Below are positions 17,480-26,255 of a DNA stretch of 55,587 nt, piece by piece. How positions within the stretch are numbered: the stretch's first letter is position 1; each line of letters opens with the position of its first letter. The position numbers and the translations under genes were made by a program. Origin of the DNA: Gemmatimonadota bacterium (GTDB taxonomy: Bacteria > Gemmatimonadota > Gemmatimonadetes > Gemmatimonadales > GWC2-71-9); NCBI GenBank assembly GCA_003222085.1, contig QHUK01000015.1, forward strand, positions 1 through 55,587. Reading direction: 5' to 3'. The notes under the pieces were generated by a model. It saw only the letters and a list, made by a program, of their open reading frames with translations, ran no database searches and was not told where the DNA came from.

Positions 17480-18682
17480 TTAGTCAACGGCCCGGAGCAG
17501 GACGCCCTTCAGGTACCCGGTCTCGGGGACGTTCACCAGCTCAGGGTGGTCCTGGCCGGCCCCCGTGACGGCGAGGAGTTGGAGACGGCGGCCTGCGTCC
17601 TGCGCGGCGTCGCCCAGCATGTCGAGGAAGACCGCCCGGGTCACATGGTAGGAGCAGGAGCAGGTGAACAGCACGCCGCCGGGGGCGACGAGGCGCATGG
17701 CCCGCAGATTGATCTCCTTGTAGCCGGCGAGCGCGCGGGCAACGCTCTGTTTCGATTTGGCGAACGCCGGGGGGTCGAGCACGATCGTGTCGAACAGCTC
17801 TTCGCGCCGCTCCAGCTCGCGCAACAGATCGAACGCGTTGGCCTCGCGCCAGGTGATGTTCGTAAGCTCGTTGAGCGCGGCATTCTCGCGCCCCCGCGCT
17901 AACGCGTCGGCACTCGAGTCCACCGCCACCACCTCCCCGGCGCGGCGTGCGAGGTGGAGCGCGAACGAGCCGTGGTAGGTAAACAGGTCGAGCGCCCGGC
18001 CGGCGCCGGTGTGCTCCGCCACGAGGACGCGGTTCTCACGCTGGTCGAGGAACGCCCCCGTCTTCTGGCCCGTGCGGGGCGCGGCGAGGTAGCGAACGCC
18101 TGCCTCCTCCACGGCCACCGTGTCCGGGACCGTCCCCCGTGCCAGGGCTACCTCGAGCGGCAGCCCCTCGTGGCGCCGCACCGTGGTGTCGTTGCGAAGC
18201 AGGATCCCCTCGGGCGCGAGGGCGGCGTCGATCCCGTCCAGGACGTCCGCGCGCACCCGCTCGAGGCCGGCCGAGAGCAGCTGCGCCACGACGTACGGGC
18301 CGTACCGATCCACCACGAGGGATGGCAGGCCGTCCCCTTCGCCGTGGACCGCGCGGTAGGCGGTGGCCGGGATGCGGGCGCGTCGCCGGGCCGCCGCGGC
18401 GATCCGGTCGGCCCACCAGGTCGCGTCGATGGGCTCGCGTCCGGTGGTGAGCAGACGCAGCCGAATTTCCGATGCGGGGGAGTGCAGAGCTTGGCCGAGG
18501 TGCCGCCCGCGACGGTCGGTGACGGTCACGACCCCGGGCGCATCGCGGGGCTCGTCGTAGACGTCCGTCCGATAGATCCAGGGATGCCCCGTGTGCCAGC
18601 GCGCGGCGCCTTTCGCGGATACGATGACGGCCCGCGTGGCAACTCCCCCGTCCGCCCGTCCGACGGTCCGACTGTCCGTCAT
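17480..18682 (-). CDS. rlmI: Class I SAM-dependent 23S rRNA methyltransferase, RlmI-like
   Basis: A 400-residue enzyme with an N-terminal PUA-type domain (about 20-85, with GHPWIYRTDV), a central EEHEA-like segment and a SAM-binding domain. The SAM loop is ALDLFTYHGSFALHLA, the acidic ribose contact VVAVDSSADAL, and the catalytic VLDPPAFAKSK and CSCSYHV, where the Cys is the expected nucleophile of m5C methyltransferases. ATG 18682 overlaps the chorismate mutase stop (ATGA). The first 11 codons lie in a tandem 8-bp repeat; no other start codon exists before the PUA domain. Confidence 0.88.
   Translation of the reverse strand: MTDSRTVGRADGGVATRAVIVSAKGAARWHTGHPWIYRTDVYDEPRDAPGVVTVTDRRGRHLGQALHSPASEIRLRLLTTGREPIDATWWADRIAAAARRRARIPATAYRAVHGEGDGLPSLVVDRYGPYVVAQLLSAGLERVRADVLDGIDAALAPEGILLRNDTTVRRHEGLPLEVALARGTVPDTVAVEEAGVRYLAAPRTGQKTGAFLDQRENRVLVAEHTGAGRALDLFTYHGSFALHLARRAGEVVAVDSSADALARGRENAALNELTNITWREANAFDLLRELERREELFDTIVLDPPAFAKSKQSVARALAGYKEINLRAMRLVAPGGVLFTCSCSYHVTRAVFLDMLGDAAQDAGRRLQLLAVTGAGQDHPELVNVPETGYLKGVLLRAVD
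18650..18681. repeat. Tandem 8-bp repeat, four units, overlapping the rlmI start
   Basis: Four exact-length units on the plus strand: GTCCGCCC, GTCCGACG, GTCCGACT, GTCCGTCA. The last unit contains two bases of the minus-strand start codon of rlmI, so the repeat encodes the first 11 residues (MTDSRTVGRAD). It sits exactly at the aroH/rlmI junction. Confidence 0.8.
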
Positions 18683-19047
18683 TGCTTCCGGTCCGGCCGC
18701 AGCTTGGCCGCCTCGCGCAGGTACATATGTTTCAGCTCGCGCTGCGGCTTGGCGGTGTAGAAGTGCAGCAGGACGCGGATGCAGCGCGGTACGCCGTCGG
18801 GAACCGCGACCTCCGCCGCGCCCAGCAGCGGTACGTCGCTCCAGCCGAGCAGGCGGGCGGCGCGCGCGGGGTACTCGGCGGTGAGATCCGGGGACGACGT
18901 GAAGATCGCGCTCTCGACGTCCTCGGGCTGGAAGCCGTTCGCTTGCTGGAGCCCGCGCAACAGCTCGGCCGTCGCGTCCAGGATCGCCGGGCCGGTGTTT
19001 GCGGCGGCCGTGGTCGCGCCGCGCAGTCCACGCAGGGTTTTGCTCAT
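18679..19047 (-). CDS. aroH: Chorismate mutase, AroH type
   Basis: A 122-residue monofunctional chorismate mutase of the trimeric AroH fold, converting chorismate to prephenate for Phe/Tyr synthesis. Family landmarks are the N-terminal LRGATTAAANTGPAILDAT with the active-site Arg, the central DVESAIFTSSPDLTAEYPA, and VPRCIRVLLHF with the catalytic Arg near the Cys. The start at 19047 shares the tetranucleotide CATG with the divergent thiE start. It is the first gene of a minus-strand unit aroH-rlmI. Confidence 0.92.
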   Translation of the reverse strand: MSKTLRGLRGATTAAANTGPAILDATAELLRGLQQANGFQPEDVESAIFTSSPDLTAEYPARAARLLGWSDVPLLGAAEVAVPDGVPRCIRVLLHFYTAKPQRELKHMYLREAAKLRPDRKQ

Positions 19048-19675
19048 GGCACTCGTTGATCAGCTGCGCTTGATGGTGATCACGGACGCGGGCGTTCTCA
19101 AGGGGCGCGATCCGGTCGAGACCTGCCGCCAGGCCGTGGCGGGCGGGCGGGGGGCCACGATCATCCAGGTGCGGCTGAAAGATGCAGCGCCCGAGGAGGT
19201 CCTGGCGCTGGCCCGGGCGCTCGTCGGCGCGCTCGCGGTGCCGGTGATCGTGAACGACCGAGTGGACGTGGCGCTCGCGGCCGGCGCGGCCGGCGCGCAC
19301 CTGGGGCAGGAGGACCCGCCCCTCGACCGGCTTCGCCCCCACGTACCGGCCGGCTTCCTGCTCGGCCTCTCGGTCGGCTCACCGGCCGAGGCGGAGCGGG
19401 GGCGCGCTTGGCCCGCGGACTACTGGAGTGTCGGCCCCTGTTTCCCGACGGCGAACAAGCCTGACGCCGGGGTGCCGCTCGGGGCCGAGGGATTCGGGCG
19501 CCTCGCGCAGCTCGCCCCGGCCGGTACACCGGTGATCGGGATCGGCGGTGTCACCGTGGCGAACGCGCCCACCCTCGTGCGTGCCGGGGCGGTCGGCGTC
19601 GCCGTCATCGGCGCAGTGTGGAGGGCTCGCGACCCGGCCGCCGCGACGCGCGCGCTGCGCGCTGCAATTGCTTGA
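19046..19675 (+). CDS. thiE: Thiamine phosphate synthase
   Basis: A 209-residue TIM-barrel enzyme joining hydroxymethylpyrimidine-PP and thiazole phosphate. Motifs in order are LMVITDAGVLKGRD, TIIQVRLKDA, VPVIVNDRVDVALAAGAAGAHLGQED, ADYWSVGPCFPTANKPDAG and VIGIGGVTVANAP, which binds phosphate. ATG 19046 overlaps the start codon of the divergent aroH; ATG 19073 is an alternative but would cut the first barrel strand. No thiamine riboswitch is visible and there is no room for a leader. The end overlaps the convergent mltG by 71 nt. Confidence 0.92.
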   Translation: MALVDQLRLMVITDAGVLKGRDPVETCRQAVAGGRGATIIQVRLKDAAPEEVLALARALVGALAVPVIVNDRVDVALAAGAAGAHLGQEDPPLDRLRPHVPAGFLLGLSVGSPAEAERGRAWPADYWSVGPCFPTANKPDAGVPLGAEGFGRLAQLAPAGTPVIGIGGVTVANAPTLVRAGAVGVAVIGAVWRARDPAAATRALRAAIA

Positions 19676-20687
19676 CGCGCTGGATCGCGGCCAAGTGCTC
19701 GCCATAGGTGGCCGAAAAGATGTGCTTGCCGTCGGGCTGCGCCACGAAGTACAGGAACGGCACGTCCGCGGGGTAGAGTGCCGCGACGAGACCGGCGCGG
19801 CCGGGCTGGCCGATCGGGCCGGGTGGGAGTCCGGCGTGCAGATAGGTGTTGTAGGGTGAGCGCACCGCCAGGTTCTTCTCCCACACCCTCCGAAGTCGCC
19901 GCCCATAGGCGTAGCTCACCGTCGGGTCGGCCTCGAGCCGCATGCGTCGTTTCAGGCGGTTGTGGTAGACCGCGGCGACGAACGGCCGGTCGGGGTCGTA
20001 GCGCACCTCTGCCTCGACAATCGACGCCAGCGTGACGAGCTCGTACCGCGAGAAGTGCAGCGAGTCGAGCCGCGCCTGCCACTCCGGGCTCCACTGCTGA
20101 GTGAACTGGTGGATCATGACGCGGACCAGCTCCCGCGCCCCGATCCTGAGCGGCAGCAGATACGTCGTCGGGAACAGGTATCCCTCGGCGCTCGGCGCCT
20201 CGGCCGGCAGGCCGGCGCTCGCCAAGAGACCCGAGTCCTCGGCCGCCGCCAGGAAGGAATCCCGGGGAATCTTGAGCTGTGCCCGCGCGAGCTCGGCCAC
20301 CTCGGCGAGCCGCAAGCCCTCGCGCACGGTGAACCGCTGCTCGACTCCCCGGCCGCGCTCCAGCGCCGCCACGACGTCGGACCACGATTCGTCCTGACGC
20401 AGCAGGTAGACGCCGCTCTTGAGTGAGCCGGCCAACCCCCGCAGCCTCGCGTACAGCCGGAACGAGCCGGGATGGCTGATCACGTGGTTGCCGGCGAGGG
20501 AGTCGATGGCGGCGTCGAGGGTGGAGCCTTGGGGAATGGTGACGGTGACGCGGGGGCCGTCGGCGGAGCCGCAGGCCGCGAGGGCGAGGACGACATACAC
20601 GCGGAAGTCGGAACGCGGAAGGCGGAACAGAGCATGGAAAATCGCGCGCCTGTTCCGCGTTCCGCTTTCCGCGTTCTGCGTTCTCAC
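19605..20687 (-). CDS. mltG: Endolytic murein transglycosylase MltG
   Basis: A 360-residue cell-wall enzyme that cleaves nascent glycan strands to end them, with a LysM-like domain (about 40-110) and the YceG catalytic domain. The catalytic Glu is in LASIVEAEVRYD; other family marks are FVAAVYHNRLKRRMRLEADPT, SPYNTYLHAGLPPGPI and YFVAQPDGKHIFSATY. A GTG at 20687 overlaps the ruvX stop (GTGA). The next 28 residues come from an inverted repeat element, after which VYVVLALAAC gives a lipobox-like anchor. GTG 20600 is the alternative start. The 3' end overlaps thiE. Confidence 0.9.
   Translation of the reverse strand: MRTQNAESGTRNRRAIFHALFRLPRSDFRVYVVLALAACGSADGPRVTVTIPQGSTLDAAIDSLAGNHVISHPGSFRLYARLRGLAGSLKSGVYLLRQDESWSDVVAALERGRGVEQRFTVREGLRLAEVAELARAQLKIPRDSFLAAAEDSGLLASAGLPAEAPSAEGYLFPTTYLLPLRIGARELVRVMIHQFTQQWSPEWQARLDSLHFSRYELVTLASIVEAEVRYDPDRPFVAAVYHNRLKRRMRLEADPTVSYAYGRRLRRVWEKNLAVRSPYNTYLHAGLPPGPIGQPGRAGLVAALYPADVPFLYFVAQPDGKHIFSATYGEHLAAIQRVKQLQRAARASRRPGREPSTLRR
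20601..20679. repeat. Imperfect inverted repeat with GCGGAA-type tandem units, inside the 5' end of mltG
   Basis: The left arm 20601-20629 and right arm 20651-20679 are reverse complements at 24 of 29 positions, with a 21-nt loop. Each arm is made of tandem units based on GCGGAAC/G. It begins right after the ruvX stop and, if GTG 20687 is used, is translated as residues 4-29 of MltG. Confidence 0.8.
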
Positions 20688-21126
20688 GTGGCCGATCCTC
20701 GCCTTGCATCGAGATAGTGCTGCAGCAACAGCGCCGCCGCGAGCGCGTCCACGTCGTCCTTGCGGCCCCTGGTCGACCCACCCATCGCGCGCACGGCCCG
20801 CAGCGCGCGCGCCGTGGTGAGCCGCTCGTCCCACAGCTCGACCGGCTGTCCCGAGCGGCGCGCAATGTCGGCGGCGAGCGCCCGCGCGGCGCTGGCCGCT
20901 TCCGCCTCCGTCCCCTCCTGGTCGAGCGGCAGGCCGACGACGACGCCGGTCACCGCGTGGTGCTCGAGCAGGGTGAGAAACTCGCGCATCGGGAAGCGCT
21001 TGCCGGAGCGGCGGGTGAGGGTGGTAAGGGGCTGAGCGAGCGTGCGCGTCTCATCGGAGAGGGCGAGGCCGATGCGGCGCTCGCCCCAGTCGACGCCGAG
21101 CAGCCGACCCGCGCCTCGGCCGCCCG

Positions 21127-21130
<4 letters not shown>
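20684..21130 (-). CDS. ruvX: RuvX/YqgF family pre-16S rRNA nuclease
   Basis: A 148-residue RNase H-fold protein needed for 16S rRNA 5' maturation, formerly called a putative Holliday junction resolvase. It has [17 protein letters not shown] with the first catalytic Asp, [22 protein letters not shown] and the final acidic [16 protein letters not shown]. The GTG start overlaps the rho stop by 4 nt, and its own stop overlaps the likely mltG start. The rho-ruvX-mltG order suggests one transcript. Confidence 0.92.
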
Positions 21131-22386
<1,256 letters not shown>

Positions 22387-22526
22387 GTGTGCCTTTGCTC
22401 CGTAGCTCTACGGCGGGCGAAACCCCGGGGTGGGGAAGTGAACGCGTTGAAAATGGAATCAGGGAGTTCGAAGGGGTGCGAAAGAGCTATAGTAGGGTTC
22501 TCCCGACGTCGAGTCAAGGGTGGGCC

Positions 22527-23636
22527 GTGGACCTGACCGAGTTTCTGGTGGCGTGGCGGACGACCTCCCTCCCGGACCGGGAAGTCGTTGATGCGCTTGT
22601 ACATCCGGCCCATGCCGGGCCCTCTCCGGCACTCGCCGCGGCGCTCGCCCACGCGCCCGGCAGCCACTACTGGTCGGACGAGCCGGATGGCCGCCATCTC
22701 ATCCTCACGCGGCCGCTCGCCCGGCGGCGGGAGCGCTGGGTGCCCCACCTCGTCCTGTTTGTCGCCACGCTGTATACGATCACGTTCGCCGGTGCGGTCC
22801 TCGCCGGCGGGATCCCCTACACCGGTCCCCTGGTGTTTTTCACGAGTGGTCACCCCGGCTATCCCGGGTTTCTGCACGCCTGGTCCACGGGGCTCCCGTT
22901 CTCGCTCTCGCTCATGGCCATCCTCTTGTCGCATGAGCTCGGGCACTACGTCGTGGCGCGCCGCTACGAGCTGGACGTTTCCCCCCCGTATTTCGTTCCG
23001 GTGCCCATGTTCCCCACGTTCATCGGCACCATGGGCGCCTTCATTCGCCTCCGCACGATCGTGTCGGACCGTCGCCAACTGCTGGACATCGGCGTGGCCG
23101 GACCCATCGTGGGATTCCTGGTCGCGCTCCCCGTCCTCGTCTACGGGCTGACGTTGAGTCACCCGACCGCCTCCGAGGAAGGGTTTCGCGGGCTGGTCGT
23201 GTATTTCGGGGGCGCTCCGCAAATTCCCCTTGGCGACTCGTTGGTGACCCTCGCGGCGCGTCGGCTGCTGCTCGGTGGCGCGGCGCTGATCAACGTGCAC
23301 CCGGTGGGGTTCGCGGGCTGGGTGGGGATGTTCGTGACGATGCTCAACCTCCTACCCATGGGCCAGTTGGACGGCGGACACATTCTGTATGCACGACTGC
23401 CGCGGTGGCACCAACGGGTCGCGCTCGCGTTCTGGCTGCTGGTGGTCGCGCTCGGCACGTTGTGGGTCGGATGGTTCATCTGGGGCGGGCTCGTGCTGGT
23501 GTTGTCGCGGGGCCGCCTCGGTCACCCTCCAGTACTCGATGCGCAGCGGCCGCTGCCCACGGCGCACCGGGTGCTCGCGTGGGCGGCGTTGTTGCTCTTC
23601 GTCGTCACGTTCGCGCCGATCCCGTTCCGCCTCTGA
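22527..23636 (+). CDS. Site-2 protease family membrane metalloprotease (M50)
   Basis: A 369-residue intramembrane zinc protease. The zinc motif HELGH is at 136-140 in a membrane helix, and the second site is LDGGH near residue 275 in the usual LNLLPMGQLDGGH context. Six to seven hydrophobic helices are visible. GTG 22527 is preferred because AAGGGTGG lies upstream and the N-terminal DLTEFLVAWRTT begins there; the frame is open back to 22389 but the extra part looks like leader. It diverges from rho. The substrate is unknown; relatives cut anti-sigma factors or signal peptides. Confidence 0.88.
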   Translation: MDLTEFLVAWRTTSLPDREVVDALVHPAHAGPSPALAAALAHAPGSHYWSDEPDGRHLILTRPLARRRERWVPHLVLFVATLYTITFAGAVLAGGIPYTGPLVFFTSGHPGYPGFLHAWSTGLPFSLSLMAILLSHELGHYVVARRYELDVSPPYFVPVPMFPTFIGTMGAFIRLRTIVSDRRQLLDIGVAGPIVGFLVALPVLVYGLTLSHPTASEEGFRGLVVYFGGAPQIPLGDSLVTLAARRLLLGGAALINVHPVGFAGWVGMFVTMLNLLPMGQLDGGHILYARLPRWHQRVALAFWLLVVALGTLWVGWFIWGGLVLVLSRGRLGHPPVLDAQRPLPTAHRVLAWAALLLFVVTFAPIPFRL

Positions 23637-23639
23637 CGA

Positions 23640-23729
23640 GGGAGGTCGGTGGAGGTTGGGGGAGGTTGGGGGAGGTTGTCCCGCGCCGTACGACCTCCCC
23701 TAACCTCCACCAACCTCCCCCGACCTCCC
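23640..23729. repeat. Inverted repeat with four tandem 10-bp units per arm
   Basis: Left arm 23640-23679 and right arm 23690-23729 match as reverse complements at 36 of 40 positions, with a 10-nt loop. Each arm is four copies of a 10-bp unit close to GGGAGGTTGG. It starts 3 nt after the M50 protease stop and could form a very stable hairpin, possibly acting as a terminator. Confidence 0.9.
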
Positions 23730-23755
23730 GAACCTCCGGCGCAGCCGCCGCCGTA

Positions 23756-23783
23756 TTGCGTAACCGGCTCCGGCGCTTATCTT
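23756..23783 (+). promoter_or_regulatory. Candidate sigma-70 promoter for the 23809-24285 gene pair
   Basis: TTGCGT (23756-23761), a 16-nt spacer and TATCTT (23778-23783), ending 25 nt before the ATG at 23809. It follows the large inverted repeat that separates it from the M50 gene. Sequence match only. Confidence 0.4.
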
Positions 23784-23808
23784 TACCCAAACCAGCCCTA
23801 GGGTCAGC

Positions 23809-24093
23809 ATGCCCGGACAACCGGCACGCTACAACGCACCCGATTCGAACGAAGCGGTCGTCCACGACCTTCCCCCCATCCGATTCGACGGACAACTCAT
23901 CTCCATTCGCCTCCAGGTACGCCGGTCGGAAGACGGGATCTGGCGCGGGCGCGTGCTGTTCGGCGCTCCCGACACCGAGGCCGAGCGCTCCACGGCGGAG
24001 ATCTTCTGCGCCGCGTCGGAGCCGGACCTGTGGCAGGCGGTGCGCGACCTGCGGGATCATCATTTGCGCGATCTCTACCGCTCGCTGCTGTAG
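23809..24093 (+). CDS. Hypothetical protein (94 aa)
   Basis: A soluble 94-residue protein with no signal peptide. The sequence has beta-like segments (LPPIRFDGQLISIRLQVRR, GIWRGRVLFGA) and a helical end (EPDLWQAVRDLRDHHLRDLYRSLL). No family is recognised. The stop codon is immediately followed by the ATG of the histidine-kinase-like miniprotein, so the two are surely co-translated and may be partners. Confidence 0.65.
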   Translation: MPGQPARYNAPDSNEAVVHDLPPIRFDGQLISIRLQVRRSEDGIWRGRVLFGAPDTEAERSTAEIFCAASEPDLWQAVRDLRDHHLRDLYRSLL

Positions 24094-24285
24094 ATGGCCG
24101 ACGCGCTGGACCCCATCAGGAAGCTCCGGCACGACCTGTCGAACCCCCTGGCCGCGATCCTGGCCGAGACCCAGCTGCTCCTGCTCGGCGCGGACAAGTA
24201 CGACGCGGAAACGGTCACCGGCCTGAAGCAGATCGAAGCCCTTTCGCGCAAGATGCGCGGCATCCTCGAATCCCTGGACCGATGA
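24094..24285 (+). CDS. Stand-alone HisKA-like dimerisation/phospho-acceptor miniprotein
   Basis: Only 63 residues: an H-box-like RHDLSNPLAAILAETQLLLL with H13 in the place of the phospho-acceptor His, then a second helix GLKQIEALSRKMRGILESL. This is the two-helix layout of HisKA dimerisation domains; no ATPase domain follows in any frame before the stop or in the next gene. It starts directly after the preceding stop (TAG-ATG). It could be an Hpt-like relay, a kinase decoy or a relic. The assignment rests on motif resemblance. Confidence 0.65.
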   Translation: MADALDPIRKLRHDLSNPLAAILAETQLLLLGADKYDAETVTGLKQIEALSRKMRGILESLDR

Positions 24286-24351
24286 ACCGGTGAGTCGGCG
24301 GCACCGGCCACGGTACTGCCCTCCCGCCCTGTGGTGGCGCCCGATGAGGGC

Positions 24352-24422
24352 GTTATCCGTCATCCGTCATCCGTTGTCCGGGAATCGCCTCTACGGACGA
24401 CGGATCACGGAAAACGGATCAC
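24352..24422. repeat. Inverted repeat with tandem 7-bp ATCCGTC units
   Basis: Left arm 24352-24379 and right arm 24395-24422 are reverse complements at 23 of 28 positions, with a 15-nt loop. The left arm is a tandem of ATCCGTC-type units. The right arm lies inside the 3' end of the RDD-SpoIIM gene and encodes its last nine or ten residues (DPFSVIRRP). It may serve as a bidirectional terminator. Confidence 0.85.
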
Positions 24423-26223
24423 GTTTGAGGTACGCCCACCCGCTCGCGAAATAGCAGGCCAGCAGCAACGCCGATGCGCCGCTGACGGCGAACTTGTAGG
24501 CCGGAGCGGCGTCGCTCGCGGAGAGCAGGCCCTCGATGGTGCCGGCGAGGCACAGGAGCAGCACGGCCGCAGCGACGAGACGGGCCGCCCGCCGACCGGC
24601 GAGCACGAGGGCGTCCCGCCGCGTCAGGTCACCGGGGGCGATCAACCCCCGGGCCACCAGCAGCCCGGCACCGCCGGCGATGAAGATCGCCGTCAGCTCG
24701 AGCACGCCGTGGCCCGCGACGAACGTGAGCAGCCAGCCCGCCAGGCCGTAGTTCGCAAACAAGCCCAGCACCGCCCCGAAGAAGAGCCCATTCAGGGTGA
24801 GCAAAAGGAGGGTCCCGATCCCCGCCGTGATGCCGAACGCGAACGCAAAGAACGCCACCTGCACGTTGTTGGTGATGATGGTCGAAGCGACCACCGGGAG
24901 GTACATCGAGGGCGCTTCGGCATAGCCGATCCCTTCCGCCCGGCGCCCGGCGCCGGCGCGCGCCCGCGCGATCATCTCGTCGGGCAGCACCTCTTCTGCG
25001 ATGGCGGGGCGCTCGCGGATGGCCAGGTATCCGGTCGCGGCCGGGAGGGCGAACAGCAGCAACGCGGCCAGCACGAAGGCCCGCGCGTCCACGACGGCGG
25101 CCGGCAGCTCGCGGAGGACGAGCCGCACGAGGTGCACGTGCTGCCCGGCGTGCCGGCCATACAGCGCGTTGTGCCCGGCGCTCACCACGCGCTCCAGGTA
25201 CTCGAGCACCCGCGGATCGACGCCGTAGGTACGGGCCCGGGCGAGATCCGCCGCTACCTCGCGATACTGCGCCGCAAAGCCGGGAATCTCGGCCGCGCCG
25301 AGCCGTTTCAGCCCCAGCCGTTCGGCGCGTGCGGCGAGCAGGCGGAACGTCTCCCACCCCTCCCGCTTCTGCACGACGAACCGCTCCGCGGCGACGGAGG
25401 TCCGTCCGACGCCCTGCGCGGTGCGGGTCGCCAGGCGCCCCCGGCGCTTGGCGAGCTCAACGCTGTGCAGCCGCACGAGGAAGGTCTCGGGATCGGCGTC
25501 CCGCCGCGGAAATCGCGGCGCGAACCGAGCGACGAGCTCGGTCGTCAAGCGGTGCCGCGCCGCGCCCTCCAGCCCTTCGAACCGCTCGATCAGCTGGTCC
25601 AGCAGGCGGAACTCCTCGTCGGCGAGCTCCGGCGAGCCTGTCTCGAGCGGCTCCGCTTCCCGCACGGCGTCGGCGCCTGCGCTCGCGAGATGCAAATTTT
25701 CGGGCCGATCGCGCACGACCACGGTGCCGGCGACGATGTCGCCAAGCCGCTTGTTCTGCGGATGGAACAGCACGAAGCCAAGGCCGACCAGGTAGGTGAG
25801 CACGGGCTGCATGTCCACGATCCGCACGAGATTGCGGACGGCGGCCGCCGTGAAGGTGAGCGGATGTCCGGTATCCATCACGACGCGGATGCCCATGAGA
25901 CGCTTACCGGGCGTCCGGCCGCCATTCAGCGCCTCGAACAGCAGGAAGTAGCCCCAGAACAGCAGGAACACCGTGAGGACCAACACGACAGCGGCGAGCG
26001 TGCTCCACGGGCTCTCCTCGGCACCGCGTGTCGGGGTCGGGAGGAGCTGGATCCCCAGGCCCAGGAGCAGGTACGCGAGGCCGAGGACCCCGGCGTCGCA
26101 TACGGTTGCGGCCATGCGTGAGCCGAGTCCCGCGAGCTCGAGCTCGAGCACGAGGTGCTCGGGCGTCTCGACTCCAAGACGCCGCGTGAACTGCGGCACG
26201 GTCGGGGCTCGCGTCTCCGGCAT
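24391..26223 (-). CDS. RDD domain - SpoIIM (DUF95) fusion membrane protein
   Basis: A 610-residue fusion. Residues about 30-175 form an RDD domain: AGLGSRMAATVCDAGVLGL, then GRTPGKRLMGIRV, two to three helices and NKRLGDIVAGTVVVRD. A helical linker (180-330) leads to a stage II sporulation M domain (about 375-600) with several helices and the typical NNVQVAFFAFAFGITAG and GHGVLELTAIFIAGGAGL. Usually these are separate neighbouring genes. It diverges from the MoxR operon with only 32 bp between start codons. The C-terminal residues are encoded by an inverted repeat. Role unknown; the locus is linked to envelope functions. Confidence 0.85.
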   Translation of the reverse strand: MPETRAPTVPQFTRRLGVETPEHLVLELELAGLGSRMAATVCDAGVLGLAYLLLGLGIQLLPTPTRGAEESPWSTLAAVVLVLTVFLLFWGYFLLFEALNGGRTPGKRLMGIRVVMDTGHPLTFTAAAVRNLVRIVDMQPVLTYLVGLGFVLFHPQNKRLGDIVAGTVVVRDRPENLHLASAGADAVREAEPLETGSPELADEEFRLLDQLIERFEGLEGAARHRLTTELVARFAPRFPRRDADPETFLVRLHSVELAKRRGRLATRTAQGVGRTSVAAERFVVQKREGWETFRLLAARAERLGLKRLGAAEIPGFAAQYREVAADLARARTYGVDPRVLEYLERVVSAGHNALYGRHAGQHVHLVRLVLRELPAAVVDARAFVLAALLLFALPAATGYLAIRERPAIAEEVLPDEMIARARAGAGRRAEGIGYAEAPSMYLPVVASTIITNNVQVAFFAFAFGITAGIGTLLLLTLNGLFFGAVLGLFANYGLAGWLLTFVAGHGVLELTAIFIAGGAGLLVARGLIAPGDLTRRDALVLAGRRAARLVAAAVLLLCLAGTIEGLLSASDAAPAYKFAVSGASALLLACYFASGWAYLKRDPFSVIRRP

Positions 26224-26255
26224 CTCGGAGGCATTTTAACCGCCGAGGAGGAACG

